In this document: one piece after another, positions 13,760 through 22,095 of the stretch
How positions within the stretch are numbered: position 1 is the first letter of the stretch
How the letters are laid out: each line of letters opens with the position of its first letter
Origin: Corynebacterium hansenii
Lineage (GTDB): Bacteria; Actinomycetota; Actinomycetes; Mycobacteriales; Mycobacteriaceae
Assembly: GCF_030408795.1 (NCBI RefSeq)
Contig: NZ_CP047211.1
Location: forward strand, 3,034,018-3,098,017
DNA length: 64,000 nucleotides
Direction: 5' to 3'
Notes under the pieces: model-generated
Told to the model about the DNA's origin: nothing
Database searches by the model: none
Seen by the model: the letters and a program-made list of their open reading frames with translations, nothing else
Position numbers and translations under genes: made by a program

Positions 13760-14962
13760 TCACCGCAAACCCCGCAAACGACGGCGGCCCGTGAGCGACT
13801 GGCCCGCCCCCACCGCGGTGGCCCCGAGCATGAGCCCGGACAAGACGAAAACCGTCGCGACTCCCGTGGCCGAGGCGAGGGCACCCGCCCCCGCCGGCAG
13901 AGCCACCTGCGCCAGGCGGTTGCCCATCAACCGGACCGACAGAGCCATGGCCTTGTCCGCCGGCGGAACGAGGGACGACACCCACGTCATGGTCATCGGC
14001 ATGACGAACCCCCAGGCGAACCCGCAGATCCCCGTCGCGATGGCCAGCATCCAGGCCCCGTTCAGCCACGGAGTCGCCACCAGCGGAACGGCCCCCGCCG
14101 CGATCATGGCCACCAGCACGCGGTCCCTGTCCACGTGCGCCAGCGCCCACGGCATCAGCGCGCGCGACACGACCCCCATGCCCGACCGGGCACCGAGAAT
14201 CATCGTCACTTCGCCAACCGACAAGCCGATTTCATGGCCGAGCACCGGCATGTAGGCGGTCATCAGGTCGATGGCCACGATCACCGCCACCGACGCCCCC
14301 ATCGCCGCGGGCATCCCGGGCAGGCCCAGCATCCTCCGCACCGGGTAATGCGCGGGCGCTCCCTCGGCCGGCTGCTCGACGGCGGGCACGAGGCGTCGAA
14401 AAGCCGAGGCCACGGGCCATCCGGCCACCAGGGCCACCGCGCCCAGCGCGGTCAGGCCCAGCAACGCCGGGGTCGTGTTCACGCGGCCATCGCCCTGCCC
14501 ACCGGCCGCGATCCACCCGGAAAGCGCGATGCCCAGCAACTGCCCCACCGAAATGCCCAAGGTGAAGTAGGCGAAGAGCGAATCGAGGCCACTGGTTGTG
14601 CCGCGCAACTTGGAGACCATCCCCTGCGCGGCGATCAGGCTGGTCATGTGCGCGAACCCCAACGCCACGTAGCCGACCAGCAGCAGGCCCAAGCCCTCCG
14701 ACCACGCCATCAGCGCGGTCGCCGCCACCGTCGCGATCAGCCCGGCGCGCATCACCGCGGGCGCGTGGCCGTCATCGACCAGCCGCCCGGCACGCAGCGC
14801 AATCAGCAGGGGGACGAGCGAAAACGCCGCGGTGAACGCCCCGATCATCACGGCATCGCCGCCGAAATCCAGCACGCGGTAACTCAGCAGCACGCGCCCG
14901 CCGTTGAACACGGCCTGCCCGACGACGGTCACCGCCACGAGCATCGCGAACCACCGCTTCAC
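13760..14962 (-). CDS. Major facilitator superfamily transporter
   Basis: Twelve-helix MFS permease of about 400 residues. The first helix is AMLVAVTVVGQAVFNGG. The loop 2-3 motif is RAGRLVDDGHAPAVMRAG, the MFS motif A region. A longer loop with SAFRRLVPAVEQPAEGAP splits the two six-helix halves near residue 200. Substrate unknown; the general look is of an efflux-type permease. The start is uncertain: GTG 14962 follows AAAGGTGG at good spacing and is preferred over TTG 15010 (no close RBS) and ATG 14944. It lies upstream of the rRNA operon on the same strand and diverges from the NYN gene. Confidence 0.83.
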   Translation of the reverse strand: MKRWFAMLVAVTVVGQAVFNGGRVLLSYRVLDFGGDAVMIGAFTAAFSLVPLLIALRAGRLVDDGHAPAVMRAGLIATVAATALMAWSEGLGLLLVGYVALGFAHMTSLIAAQGMVSKLRGTTSGLDSLFAYFTLGISVGQLLGIALSGWIAAGGQGDGRVNTTPALLGLTALGAVALVAGWPVASAFRRLVPAVEQPAEGAPAHYPVRRMLGLPGMPAAMGASVAVIVAIDLMTAYMPVLGHEIGLSVGEVTMILGARSGMGVVSRALMPWALAHVDRDRVLVAMIAAGAVPLVATPWLNGAWMLAIATGICGFAWGFVMPMTMTWVSSLVPPADKAMALSVRLMGNRLAQVALPAGAGALASATGVATVFVLSGLMLGATAVGAGQSLTGRRRLRGLR

Positions 14963-15112
14963 GCCGCCCGCCACCTTTCCGCGCTCGAATTCCGCCCCGG
15001 CCGTGGTCAACGGTACCCGGCGGACTTCCCGGCCACGGGACCGCCAAATTCATGCATCCTGGGACATGAACGAATCTGACTTTCTTTAGCAATGAACGGA
15101 TTGAAGGAGCCC

Positions 15113-16708
15113 ATGCTTGAACGCACATTGGTTTACGTCGACACGTCTTACCTGCTGGCCAGCTTTTACAACTCGTGGGAGACCGGAGCCCGCGGGCAAT
15201 TGGAAATCGATCTCAGAGAGGTTGTTCATGTACTCGACCGGATGATCACGCAACAGCTGGGGCAGCCGGTGCAGCGGCAGCTCTGGTACGACGGCATTCC
15301 GGAGTCGGGGCCGCACCGTTATCAACGTTCCCTGCGCACCATCGACGGCGTTCAATTGCGCGCGGGCCAACTCATCGAATGGGGCGATCGCCGCACGCAG
15401 AAGGCCGTGGATACGCGGCTGGTCGCGGACATGGTCCTGGCCGGCGTGCGCGGTTTGGCGTCGGACATGGTGCTCGTGTCGGGCGATGCCGACATGCTGC
15501 CGGGCGTCGCGGAGGCGTCGAACGCCGGCGTGCGCGTGCACCTGTACGGCTTCGGCTGGGATTCGATGTCGTCGGCGCTTCGCCATGCCTGCGATTCGAC
15601 GACGATCCTCGACCCCCGCGAGGATTTCGCCGAGTCCATGCAGCTCAACGTCCTGGAGGGCCCGCTGCCGCCGGTCGTGCGCGACAAGCCGCTCGGCGAA
15701 TGCGAGCCCCCCGAGGAGCAGGGCGCCACGGAGGTGCCCGACACCCGGGTGACGCCTCCCGGCACTGCGCTTGACGACGACCGGTCCGCCGGGGATCCCG
15801 ATTCGCCGGAGGATCGCGGGACGGCGGACGCGGCGACGCCGACGGCCAGGGCGGATGCGCCGAAGGTCGCCGAAACCGAGGCCGCCGCGAAGGCCGGCGC
15901 GCGCGAGATTGCCTCGCAGGCCGAGCATGCGGCGGCGGAGAAGGCGGGCGTTTCCCCGGCTGCGGCGTCGACGCCGGTGCCGCGGGATCCTGCGGAGGCG
16001 ATGGCCGCGGTCGCGGCAGCCGCGGCGAAGGCCGGGGAAAGGGCCGGGGAAAAGGCCTCAGCGAAGGAGGGCGCCAAGCCGGGCGGGCAGGTCCGCGAGA
16101 AGTCCGGTGAAACGGGCGGCGGCGCGGTCGCGGGCCAGGATGCATCGCAATCCGGATCTGCCGGCGGCAGCGCGCCCCGTGCAGAGGCCGCCGATGGCGG
16201 CGTATCCGGTGGTGGCGCCGCCGGTACAGGGGACGCCGGCGGTAAGACCACCGGCGACTCCCCCGCTGCGGCGGGCGCCGAGTCCGGCTCGGATGCTTCC
16301 GGCCAAGTCGAGGACGCCGGCACCGGCTCGCCCGCGAAGCCCGGGCCACGACCGAACCCCTCGATGATGGCGCCGCGTCGCAAGCTGCGGTCGCGCTACG
16401 TCCCGCTGCCCAACGAAGTCTGGGCGTCGGCCGGGTTCCAGTCGCCGTTCGACGTGGGCCAGCAGTACGCCCTGTGGTGGTACGAGTCCGCGGCGACGGA
16501 TCAGCAGCGCGACGAAGCGCACCTGCTCTCCGGTGGCGGGTTGCCGCCCGAGATCGACCGCCCGCTGCTGCAGTTCGCCTGCGAGACGCTGCACGAATAC
16601 ACGCTGACCGACGGCCAGCGCGTCAATCTGCGGGACGGGTTCCACGCCGGCATCCGCGGCGTGCTGCTCAACCGCCGGAACAACCCCTCGGGAGACAAGA
16701 GGGGCTGA
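15113..16708 (+). CDS. NYN (PIN-like) domain protein with long Ala/Lys-rich linker
   Basis: Predicted RNase-fold protein. Residues 4-165 form an NYN/LabA-type PIN-like domain: LVYVDTSYLL with the first Asp, then DTRLVADM, and DMVLVSGDADMLPGVAEA with the paired acidic residues. These Asp positions are those expected to bind metal. A 250-residue low-complexity linker rich in Ala, Gly, Lys and Glu follows. A compact C-terminal module of about 110 residues (RRKLRSRYVPLPNEVWASAG to RDGFHAGIRGVLLNR) is not one I can name. AAGGAG lies 3 nt before ATG 15113; an upstream ATG at 15092 lacks an RBS. It is convergent with pspA, with only 16 bp between stops. Confidence 0.8.
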   Translation: MLERTLVYVDTSYLLASFYNSWETGARGQLEIDLREVVHVLDRMITQQLGQPVQRQLWYDGIPESGPHRYQRSLRTIDGVQLRAGQLIEWGDRRTQKAVDTRLVADMVLAGVRGLASDMVLVSGDADMLPGVAEASNAGVRVHLYGFGWDSMSSALRHACDSTTILDPREDFAESMQLNVLEGPLPPVVRDKPLGECEPPEEQGATEVPDTRVTPPGTALDDDRSAGDPDSPEDRGTADAATPTARADAPKVAETEAAAKAGAREIASQAEHAAAEKAGVSPAAASTPVPRDPAEAMAAVAAAAAKAGERAGEKASAKEGAKPGGQVREKSGETGGGAVAGQDASQSGSAGGSAPRAEAADGGVSGGGAAGTGDAGGKTTGDSPAAAGAESGSDASGQVEDAGTGSPAKPGPRPNPSMMAPRRKLRSRYVPLPNEVWASAGFQSPFDVGQQYALWWYESAATDQQRDEAHLLSGGGLPPEIDRPLLQFACETLHEYTLTDGQRVNLRDGFHAGIRGVLLNRRNNPSGDKRG

Positions 16709-16724
16709 TCCCGGCCGTCGTGCC

Positions 16725-17675
16725 TCAGGCGCGGTGCTTGCCGTCGCCCGCGCCGGGGTCTTCGACGGTCACGTCGGCATCGTCGACGTCGGTGACTCCG
16801 GCGTCGGCGCCCGGCGCGGCCTTGGAGTCGGCGGCCGTCTCCGTCGCACCGGCCTCGGACCCGGCATCGGCGCCCGGCTTCGCTTCCGCACCGGTCTCGG
16901 CGCCGGCCTCGAGCTCACCCGCGGTGCCCTTGCCCAGCTCCTTGTCCCCGGCCTCCTTGGCCATCTGGGCGCGGATCTCCGCCAGGCGCGCATCCGCGCG
17001 TGCGTCGGCGCCGGACGCCTCGATCTCGGCCATGCGGCCGGCGTGGGAATTCTGCGCCAGCTCCTGGGCGCCGAGCGCGTTGGCGTAGCGGGACTCGATC
17101 TTCTCGCGCACGCCCTCCAGGGTGGGCACGTTCGGATCGTTGGCCACGCCCTGCATCCCCTCGAGGGTGCGGGAGGTGGCCTCCTGCATCTTCGCCTGGT
17201 CGGCCTGCGACTCGAGCTCGCGGATCTGGGACTTGATCTGCTCGTAGCGCGCCTGCGACTGCTTGGCCTGATGCTGGGCCTCCTCGGCCGCGGTGACGGC
17301 CTGGGCGTGCATCTCGGTGGTCTGCTCAATCTCCGTCTCCACGCTCACCAGCTGCGACGCGAAAATCTCGGCGGAGTTCTCGAACTCGCGCGCCTTCGCT
17401 TCATCGCCCGCGGCACGCGCGGCGTCGGCCTGCTGGACCGCGGTGCGGGCGTTGGCGGTGAGCTTCTCGCTCTCCTTGCGCAACCGCGACAGCGTCATCT
17501 CCAACTGGTTGCGGTTGCCGATCACCGACGCCGCCTGCTCCTGGATCTGGCGGTGCTGCTCCCTCGCGGCCTCGGCCGCCTGGTGGATCTGCACCTTCGG
17601 GTCGGCGTTGTCCTCGATCTTCTTGTCGAAGGAGGACATCATGTACTTCCAGCCCTTGCTGAACGGGTTAGCCAT
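16725..17675 (-). CDS. pspA: PspA/IM30 family envelope-stress protein
   Basis: Peripheral membrane protein that stabilises the inner membrane under stress. The N-terminal amphipathic segment MANPFSKGWKYMMSSF is followed by KKIEDNADPKVQIHQAAEAA, the family start. Long coiled-coil helices run to about residue 230 (EMTLSRLRKESEKL, IKSQIRELESQADQAK). The last 75 residues are Ala/Asp/Glu-rich and disordered-looking, giving 316 residues against about 220-270 in most PspA proteins. GGAACC before the start is a weak RBS. It is divergent from the secreted beta-lactamase-fold gene. No pspBC-like genes are adjacent. Confidence 0.9.
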   Translation of the reverse strand: MANPFSKGWKYMMSSFDKKIEDNADPKVQIHQAAEAAREQHRQIQEQAASVIGNRNQLEMTLSRLRKESEKLTANARTAVQQADAARAAGDEAKAREFENSAEIFASQLVSVETEIEQTTEMHAQAVTAAEEAQHQAKQSQARYEQIKSQIRELESQADQAKMQEATSRTLEGMQGVANDPNVPTLEGVREKIESRYANALGAQELAQNSHAGRMAEIEASGADARADARLAEIRAQMAKEAGDKELGKGTAGELEAGAETGAEAKPGADAGSEAGATETAADSKAAPGADAGVTDVDDADVTVEDPGAGDGKHRA

Positions 17676-17823
17676 GTCGCGGGGTTCCTTTCGGTGTCGT
17701 CGCCCCGGATTCTACGTAAAACCCGGCCCCACGCGCGGGGTTCACGCCGTGCACCCCGGCTCCGGGCGCCCTCGGCCACCTTCGGGAAAAACGGATTGCG
17801 CTTCCGATGTAAAGTCTCGGATC

Positions 17824-19155
17824 ATGTTCAACCCCCGGTTCCCGGGCCGGCGCATCGCCGCCGCGTCCGCTTGCGCGGCCCTGCTCGCCGTCGCCGCGCC
17901 CGCCGTCGTGCCGAGCAATTCCCCCGATTCCGCTTCCGCCACGCCTTTCGCCGCGCCGACCGCCGCAGCGGCGAAGAAGGAGGACGCGAAGGATCCGGCC
18001 AAGCCCACCGGAAAGGCCCCCGCGAAGAGCTCCGACGCTCCGGCATCCACCTCTCCCGACAAGTCGCCCGCCACCTCGGCGGACAAGGAGGCCGACAAGG
18101 ACGCGGGCAAGGATTCCGGCAAGTCCGGCGAGAAGAGCGCCGACAAGTCCGCCGAAAAGGAAGACCCGAAGGATGCCGGCAAGGGCGGCGAAAAGCCGTC
18201 CAAGGGCGCCGGCGCCGGCGGCTCCGGCATCCCGGAGCCGACGACGGACGTCGGCCGCGAGATCCGCGAGCGGATGGACGAGGCCACCGAGACCGTCGCC
18301 GAAGGGGGCGGCCAGATCGGCATGGCGTTCCTGGACCGCAAGACGGGCGAGCTCGTGTGCAACGAGCAGTGCCTGGAGGGGTTCCAGCTGGCGAGCCTGT
18401 CCAAGGTGTTCATCGCCGAGGTCGTCGGTTACACGAACTACGCGCCTCCGGGCCGCCGCGGCGAGATCGAGGCCGGCGAGGGCGACATGCCCGTGAAGGG
18501 CAACGGCGACGCGATGCTCCGCGACGACATGATGCGCTACTCCGACAACGAGGCGACCGACGCCCTGTGGGGCAAGTACGGCAATACGCGCGTCGTCGAG
18601 AACATCAAGGAGCGCTACGGGCTCAGCGAGGCGACCGTGCCGAACTCGGACTGGGGCTCGACGAAGTCGTCGGCCGCCGACATGGTGGCCTTCTTCGACG
18701 GCCTGCTGTCCAAGAAGGGCGGGCTTTCCGACGTCGAGACCCGCTACCTGGTGCAGCTGATGTACTCGCTGCCGCGGTACTCCTACGGCGATGCGGACCA
18801 GAACATCGGCCTGCGCGCGGCACTGCCCGACGAGTTCGTCGGCGCGAAGGGCGGCTGGTACGACCCGGAGATCCGCACGTCCGCCGGTTTCTTCGGCGAG
18901 GACGACCGCTACGTCATGGCCGTGCTGACGCGGAACGTCTCGCCCGACGATTTCACCGCGGCGATCGCGCATGTCTTCCCGGAGGGCGGCGCCGGCGTGG
19001 AGAAGCGCGGCGACGAGGCGATCCGCCAGGCGGCGTCGGCGGAGGCGGAGGCGGGACCGGTCGCGGGGTCGGCGACCCCGTGGGTCCTCGCGCTCCTGGT
19101 GGCCACGGCCGCGGGCTTCGGGCTGGGCTGGCAGACGCGGCGCACCGCCGCCTGA
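17824..19155 (+). CDS. Secreted beta-lactamase-fold serine hydrolase with Lys/Ala linker
   Basis: Exported protein of 443 residues. A signal peptide (RRIAAASACAALLAVAAPAV) is followed by a low-complexity linker of about 110 residues built on Lys, Asp, Ala and Ser. The class A beta-lactamase/PBP-like domain runs from about residue 150 to 400. The active-site S-x-x-K is SLSK (near 197), the second-element SDN is YSDNEATD, and the KTG position reads AKGGW. A C-terminal hydrophobic helix (TPWVLALLVATAAGFGLGW) could anchor it in the membrane. It may be a peptidoglycan-active or regulatory serine hydrolase rather than a drug-resistance enzyme; a true beta-lactamase would normally show a Glu in an omega loop, which I cannot place. 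Confidence 0.75.
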   Translation: MFNPRFPGRRIAAASACAALLAVAAPAVVPSNSPDSASATPFAAPTAAAAKKEDAKDPAKPTGKAPAKSSDAPASTSPDKSPATSADKEADKDAGKDSGKSGEKSADKSAEKEDPKDAGKGGEKPSKGAGAGGSGIPEPTTDVGREIRERMDEATETVAEGGGQIGMAFLDRKTGELVCNEQCLEGFQLASLSKVFIAEVVGYTNYAPPGRRGEIEAGEGDMPVKGNGDAMLRDDMMRYSDNEATDALWGKYGNTRVVENIKERYGLSEATVPNSDWGSTKSSAADMVAFFDGLLSKKGGLSDVETRYLVQLMYSLPRYSYGDADQNIGLRAALPDEFVGAKGGWYDPEIRTSAGFFGEDDRYVMAVLTRNVSPDDFTAAIAHVFPEGGAGVEKRGDEAIRQAASAEAEAGPVAGSATPWVLALLVATAAGFGLGWQTRRTAA

Positions 19156-19258
19156 CCGCTCCCCCGAACGACCGCCATCGCCGGGCGCGGGGTTTCCCGC
19201 CCCCCGGGGTCCCGGGGGCCGGACGCGCCTGCGCCCCTGGACCCGCCTACCGGCCCAC

Positions 19259-19654
19259 TTACGCCTGGGCGTCGCCGGCGGCGGCGTCCCCGGCGGCCAT
19301 CTGCTCCTCGATCTGGCGGCGGACATCTTCCATGTCCAGCTCGCGGGCCTGGCGCAGCAGGTCCTCGAGGGCCTGCGGCGGGAGCACGCCGGCCTGCTGG
19401 AACAGCAGGATGCCCTCGCGGAACAGGAACAGGGTCGGGATCGACTGGATGCCCAGCGCCGCGGAGATCTCCTGGTTGGCGTCGGTGTCCAGCTTCGCGA
19501 ACGTGACATCCGCGTGCTTCTCCGAGGTCTGCTCGAAGATCGGCGCGAACTGGCGGCAGGGGCCGCACCACTCGGCCCAGGCGTCGACGAGCACGATGTC
19601 GTTGTCCTGGATGGTCTGGGCGAAGGTCTCGTTGGTGACGTCGATGGTTGCCAT
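19259..19654 (-). CDS. Thioredoxin-family protein (second thioredoxin)
   Basis: Cytoplasmic disulfide reductase fold of 131 residues with active site WCGPC near residue 30 (AWAEWCGPCRQFAP) and the cis-proline segment IQSIPTLFLF. A 20-residue acidic/Ala-rich C-terminal tail extends past the usual fold. ATG 19654 follows GAGGAGCCCCTTC; GGAG lies about 8 nt upstream. No reductase gene is adjacent, so it probably draws on TrxB encoded at 53652. It sits downstream of the FAH-family gene, separated by 200 bp that include a hairpin. Confidence 0.88.
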   Translation of the reverse strand: MATIDVTNETFAQTIQDNDIVLVDAWAEWCGPCRQFAPIFEQTSEKHADVTFAKLDTDANQEISAALGIQSIPTLFLFREGILLFQQAGVLPPQALEDLLRQARELDMEDVRRQIEEQMAAGDAAAGDAQA

Positions 19655-19736
19655 GAAGGGGCTCCTCGTTTCATCGGTTCCCGCGGGGCACCTCCCCGCG
19701 CGGTGCCGCTTCCCGGCACGCCCCGAACAACACGTA

Positions 19737-19766
19737 AACCCCTCCGGGTATTCCCGGGGGCTTTTT
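19737..19766. terminator. Hairpin terminator between FAH-family gene and thioredoxin
   Basis: CCCCTCCGGG, a TATT loop and CCCGGGGG form a G+C stem with one bulge. On the plus strand it is followed by CTTTTT, and on the minus strand by GTTT. The better T-run faces the plus strand although the flanking genes are on the minus strand. It may act in both directions. Confidence 0.5.
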
Positions 19767-19854
19767 CGCTTCACGACGCCCCGTCCGGAACCTCCGATTG
19801 CGGAAGCCTCCGGCACGGCCTCGGCGACCCGCGACCGGGCGCCTGCCCCGGACG

Positions 19855-20709
19855 CTACCGGATGCGCAGGATGTTGCGCTGCTCCCCCAGGCCGTCGATG
19901 GCCACGCGGATTTCCTGGCCGTCGCGCAGGTACGTCTTCGGCGACATCCCGTGGCCGACCCCGGCCGGGGTCCCGGTGGAGATGACGTCGCCCGGGTTCA
20001 GCTGCACGAACCGCGAAATGTAGGACACCAGCGCGGCGGGCGGGAACACCAGGTCGGCGATCGGCGCGTCCTGCCGCAGTTCGCCGTCGACCCAGGTGCG
20101 CACGCGGGCGGTCGAGGCGTCGAATTCGTCGGGCGTGGCCAGCCAGGGCCCGAAGGCCGAGGTCCGCTGCAGCGTCTTGCCCTGCAGCCACTGCTGCGTG
20201 GCGTACTGGGCGTCGCGCTGCGTGAAGTCGTCGAGGATGGCGTACCCGGCGATGCGCGCCGCGGCCTCGTCCTCGTCCACGCGGTAGGCGGTCTCGCCGA
20301 TGACGACGGCCAGCTCGCCCTCGTAATCGAGGGCGCCGGCGGCGTCTTCGTGGACCATCAGGTCATCGCGCGGGCCGGCCAGGGCATCGGCGAACTTCGC
20401 GAACAGCGTCGGCACGTCGGGGCGGTCGTGGCCCATTTCGTCGATGTGCGCCGCGTAGTTCAAGCCGACGCAGAAGACCTTGCCCGGGCGCGGGATCAAC
20501 GGCGCCAAAGCCCACGCGGACTCCGGGACCACCCGCTCCGGATCCGGGCGATCGGCGTCGAGGGTGGCGACGGCGGCGTCGGCCTCCTCCCGCCACCCTT
20601 CGCGGGACAGCAGATCGCCGACGCACGAGGCGTCCAGCAGCACGGCCGAACCCCCGGACAGCACCGCCGCCCGGGTCGAACCATCGATGCGCAGAGTCGC
20701 GAGCTTCAT
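19855..20709 (-). CDS. Fumarylacetoacetate hydrolase (FAH) family protein
   Basis: 284-residue FAH-superfamily enzyme. The N-terminal half is less conserved. The catalytic domain begins at KVFCVGLNYAAHIDEMG (near residue 76), with metal ligands in LDYEGELAVVIG (Glu-x-Glu pattern) and the downstream Asp of AILDDFTQRDAQ. GKTLQRTSAFGPWL and DVISTGTPAGVGHGM are standard family segments. Members cleave or isomerise carbon-carbon bonds in catabolism of aromatic acids or oxaloacetate tautomers; the exact substrate is unknown. The ATG overlaps the stop of the acyltransferase gene (ATGA), so the two are translated from one message. Confidence 0.88.
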   Translation of the reverse strand: MKLATLRIDGSTRAAVLSGGSAVLLDASCVGDLLSREGWREEADAAVATLDADRPDPERVVPESAWALAPLIPRPGKVFCVGLNYAAHIDEMGHDRPDVPTLFAKFADALAGPRDDLMVHEDAAGALDYEGELAVVIGETAYRVDEDEAAARIAGYAILDDFTQRDAQYATQQWLQGKTLQRTSAFGPWLATPDEFDASTARVRTWVDGELRQDAPIADLVFPPAALVSYISRFVQLNPGDVISTGTPAGVGHGMSPKTYLRDGQEIRVAIDGLGEQRNILRIR

Positions 20710-21908
20710 CGGCGGCCGCCCTCCCCGTCACCGCGAACGGCGGTGGCGCGGGCCCGCGCGACCGGACCCGGTTCCCCGGCGGAAGCGGGGGTGGCGGGCA
20801 CGGCCGGGGCGACGGCGGGCGTCGTCAAGCGAACCGCCCAATCCGGGCGCTTGAACAGCCACCCGGCGCCCGCGCGCAGGAGCAGGCGGTACAGCCCCAG
20901 GCACAGCGCCGCGGCGATCACCGTGGCGATGACCGGCTGCCACGGCAGCCCCGGATCCCGCGTGAAGAACTGGTCGGCGACGATGCCCAGGATCGCGAGC
21001 ATCGGGATGTGCATCAGGAACACCGGCAGCGTGCGGCGGCCGAGCTTCTCGAACGGCTCGACCACCACCGAACCCTGCAGCATGGCCATGACGTTGACGG
21101 CCGCGAAGATGCCGGCCGTCGACAGGAACAGGCGCGTGAGGCCCTGGTTGCCGTCGTTGAACGACGGGAAGGTGAGGACGACCCACCCCGCGACCACCAC
21201 GTAGGCGGCCACCGATCCGGCCAGGAAGCCGATGGGGCGGCGGTCGACCATGCGGAAGATGTACGGCGCGCCGTAGATGCCCATCAGGTAGAAGACGTAC
21301 ATCTCGGACACGAAGTCCCACGACCAGCTGACCGCCACGAACGGCGCCGCGACGTTGACGGCCGCCGCCGCCGCGATCTGGATGAGCGGGGGGACGTGCC
21401 GCGTGGCCTTCGAGATGATCGCGAACAGCGCCAGGGCCCACAGGAACCACAGGTACGAGGTCGGCTCGACCAGGGCGTGCAGCGAGTTGTAGAACATCGC
21501 GCCCCAGTTCGAGGGATCGACGATGCGGGGCGCGTCGATGAAGCCCATCTCGGTCACGTAGGACGCGGGGAGCATCGCCAGCACGACGTCGCGCAGCGGC
21601 ACCCACAGCACGTACAGCCAGACCATCACCCAGATGCGGCGGTTGGCCAGCTTGTGCCAGGACTCGGACAGCGCCTTCGCGGCGAAGAGGCCCGAAAGCA
21701 GGAAGAACAGGGGCATGCGGATGGGGCCGAGCATGAAGCTCACCTCGGCCCAGATCCCGGTCGAGTAACCGTGGTTGGCCAACTCCGTGACGGCATGGCC
21801 GAGCACGACGAGGAGGATGCACAGCCCCTTCGCCGAATCGACCCATTCCACGCGCGGGCGAGTGTTCGCCGACGCGCCGGCCGTGTTGGCAGCTACGGTT
21901 CCCGCCAA
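20706..21908 (-). CDS. Acyltransferase family 3 membrane protein
   Basis: Integral membrane O-acyltransferase of about 400 residues with ten or so helices. The family start is VEWVDSAKGLCILLVVLGHA, with the conserved His in LGHA, followed by MPLFFLLSGLFAA. Such enzymes acylate sugars or lipids of the envelope. The start is TTG 21908, preceded by GGGAGGA at 5-6 nt. Longer frames up to 22049 lack an RBS and would add an atypical N-terminus. The C-terminal 50 residues are Pro/Ala-rich and include the recurrent 11-bp motif. Coupled to the FAH-family gene by a 4-nt overlap. Confidence 0.85.
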   Translation of the reverse strand: MAGTVAANTAGASANTRPRVEWVDSAKGLCILLVVLGHAVTELANHGYSTGIWAEVSFMLGPIRMPLFFLLSGLFAAKALSESWHKLANRRIWVMVWLYVLWVPLRDVVLAMLPASYVTEMGFIDAPRIVDPSNWGAMFYNSLHALVEPTSYLWFLWALALFAIISKATRHVPPLIQIAAAAAVNVAAPFVAVSWSWDFVSEMYVFYLMGIYGAPYIFRMVDRRPIGFLAGSVAAYVVVAGWVVLTFPSFNDGNQGLTRLFLSTAGIFAAVNVMAMLQGSVVVEPFEKLGRRTLPVFLMHIPMLAILGIVADQFFTRDPGLPWQPVIATVIAAALCLGLYRLLLRAGAGWLFKRPDWAVRLTTPAVAPAVPATPASAGEPGPVARARATAVRGDGEGGRR

Positions 21909-22095
21909 AGAATCCTCCCGTACATTCACCGTCCGCGGCCCCGTCCGGGGGCGCTTTTGGCACGCAAAAATGCGCCCGTGGCCGCGGGTAAGGCAGTTTA
22001 CCCCTGCTGACCTGGACTGGAAAGCCCAGGTGACGGGGAACACCCCCACGGTGCGAATGTGACCGAACGGCGTGAGCCTGCCCGTCCCCGGCCCC

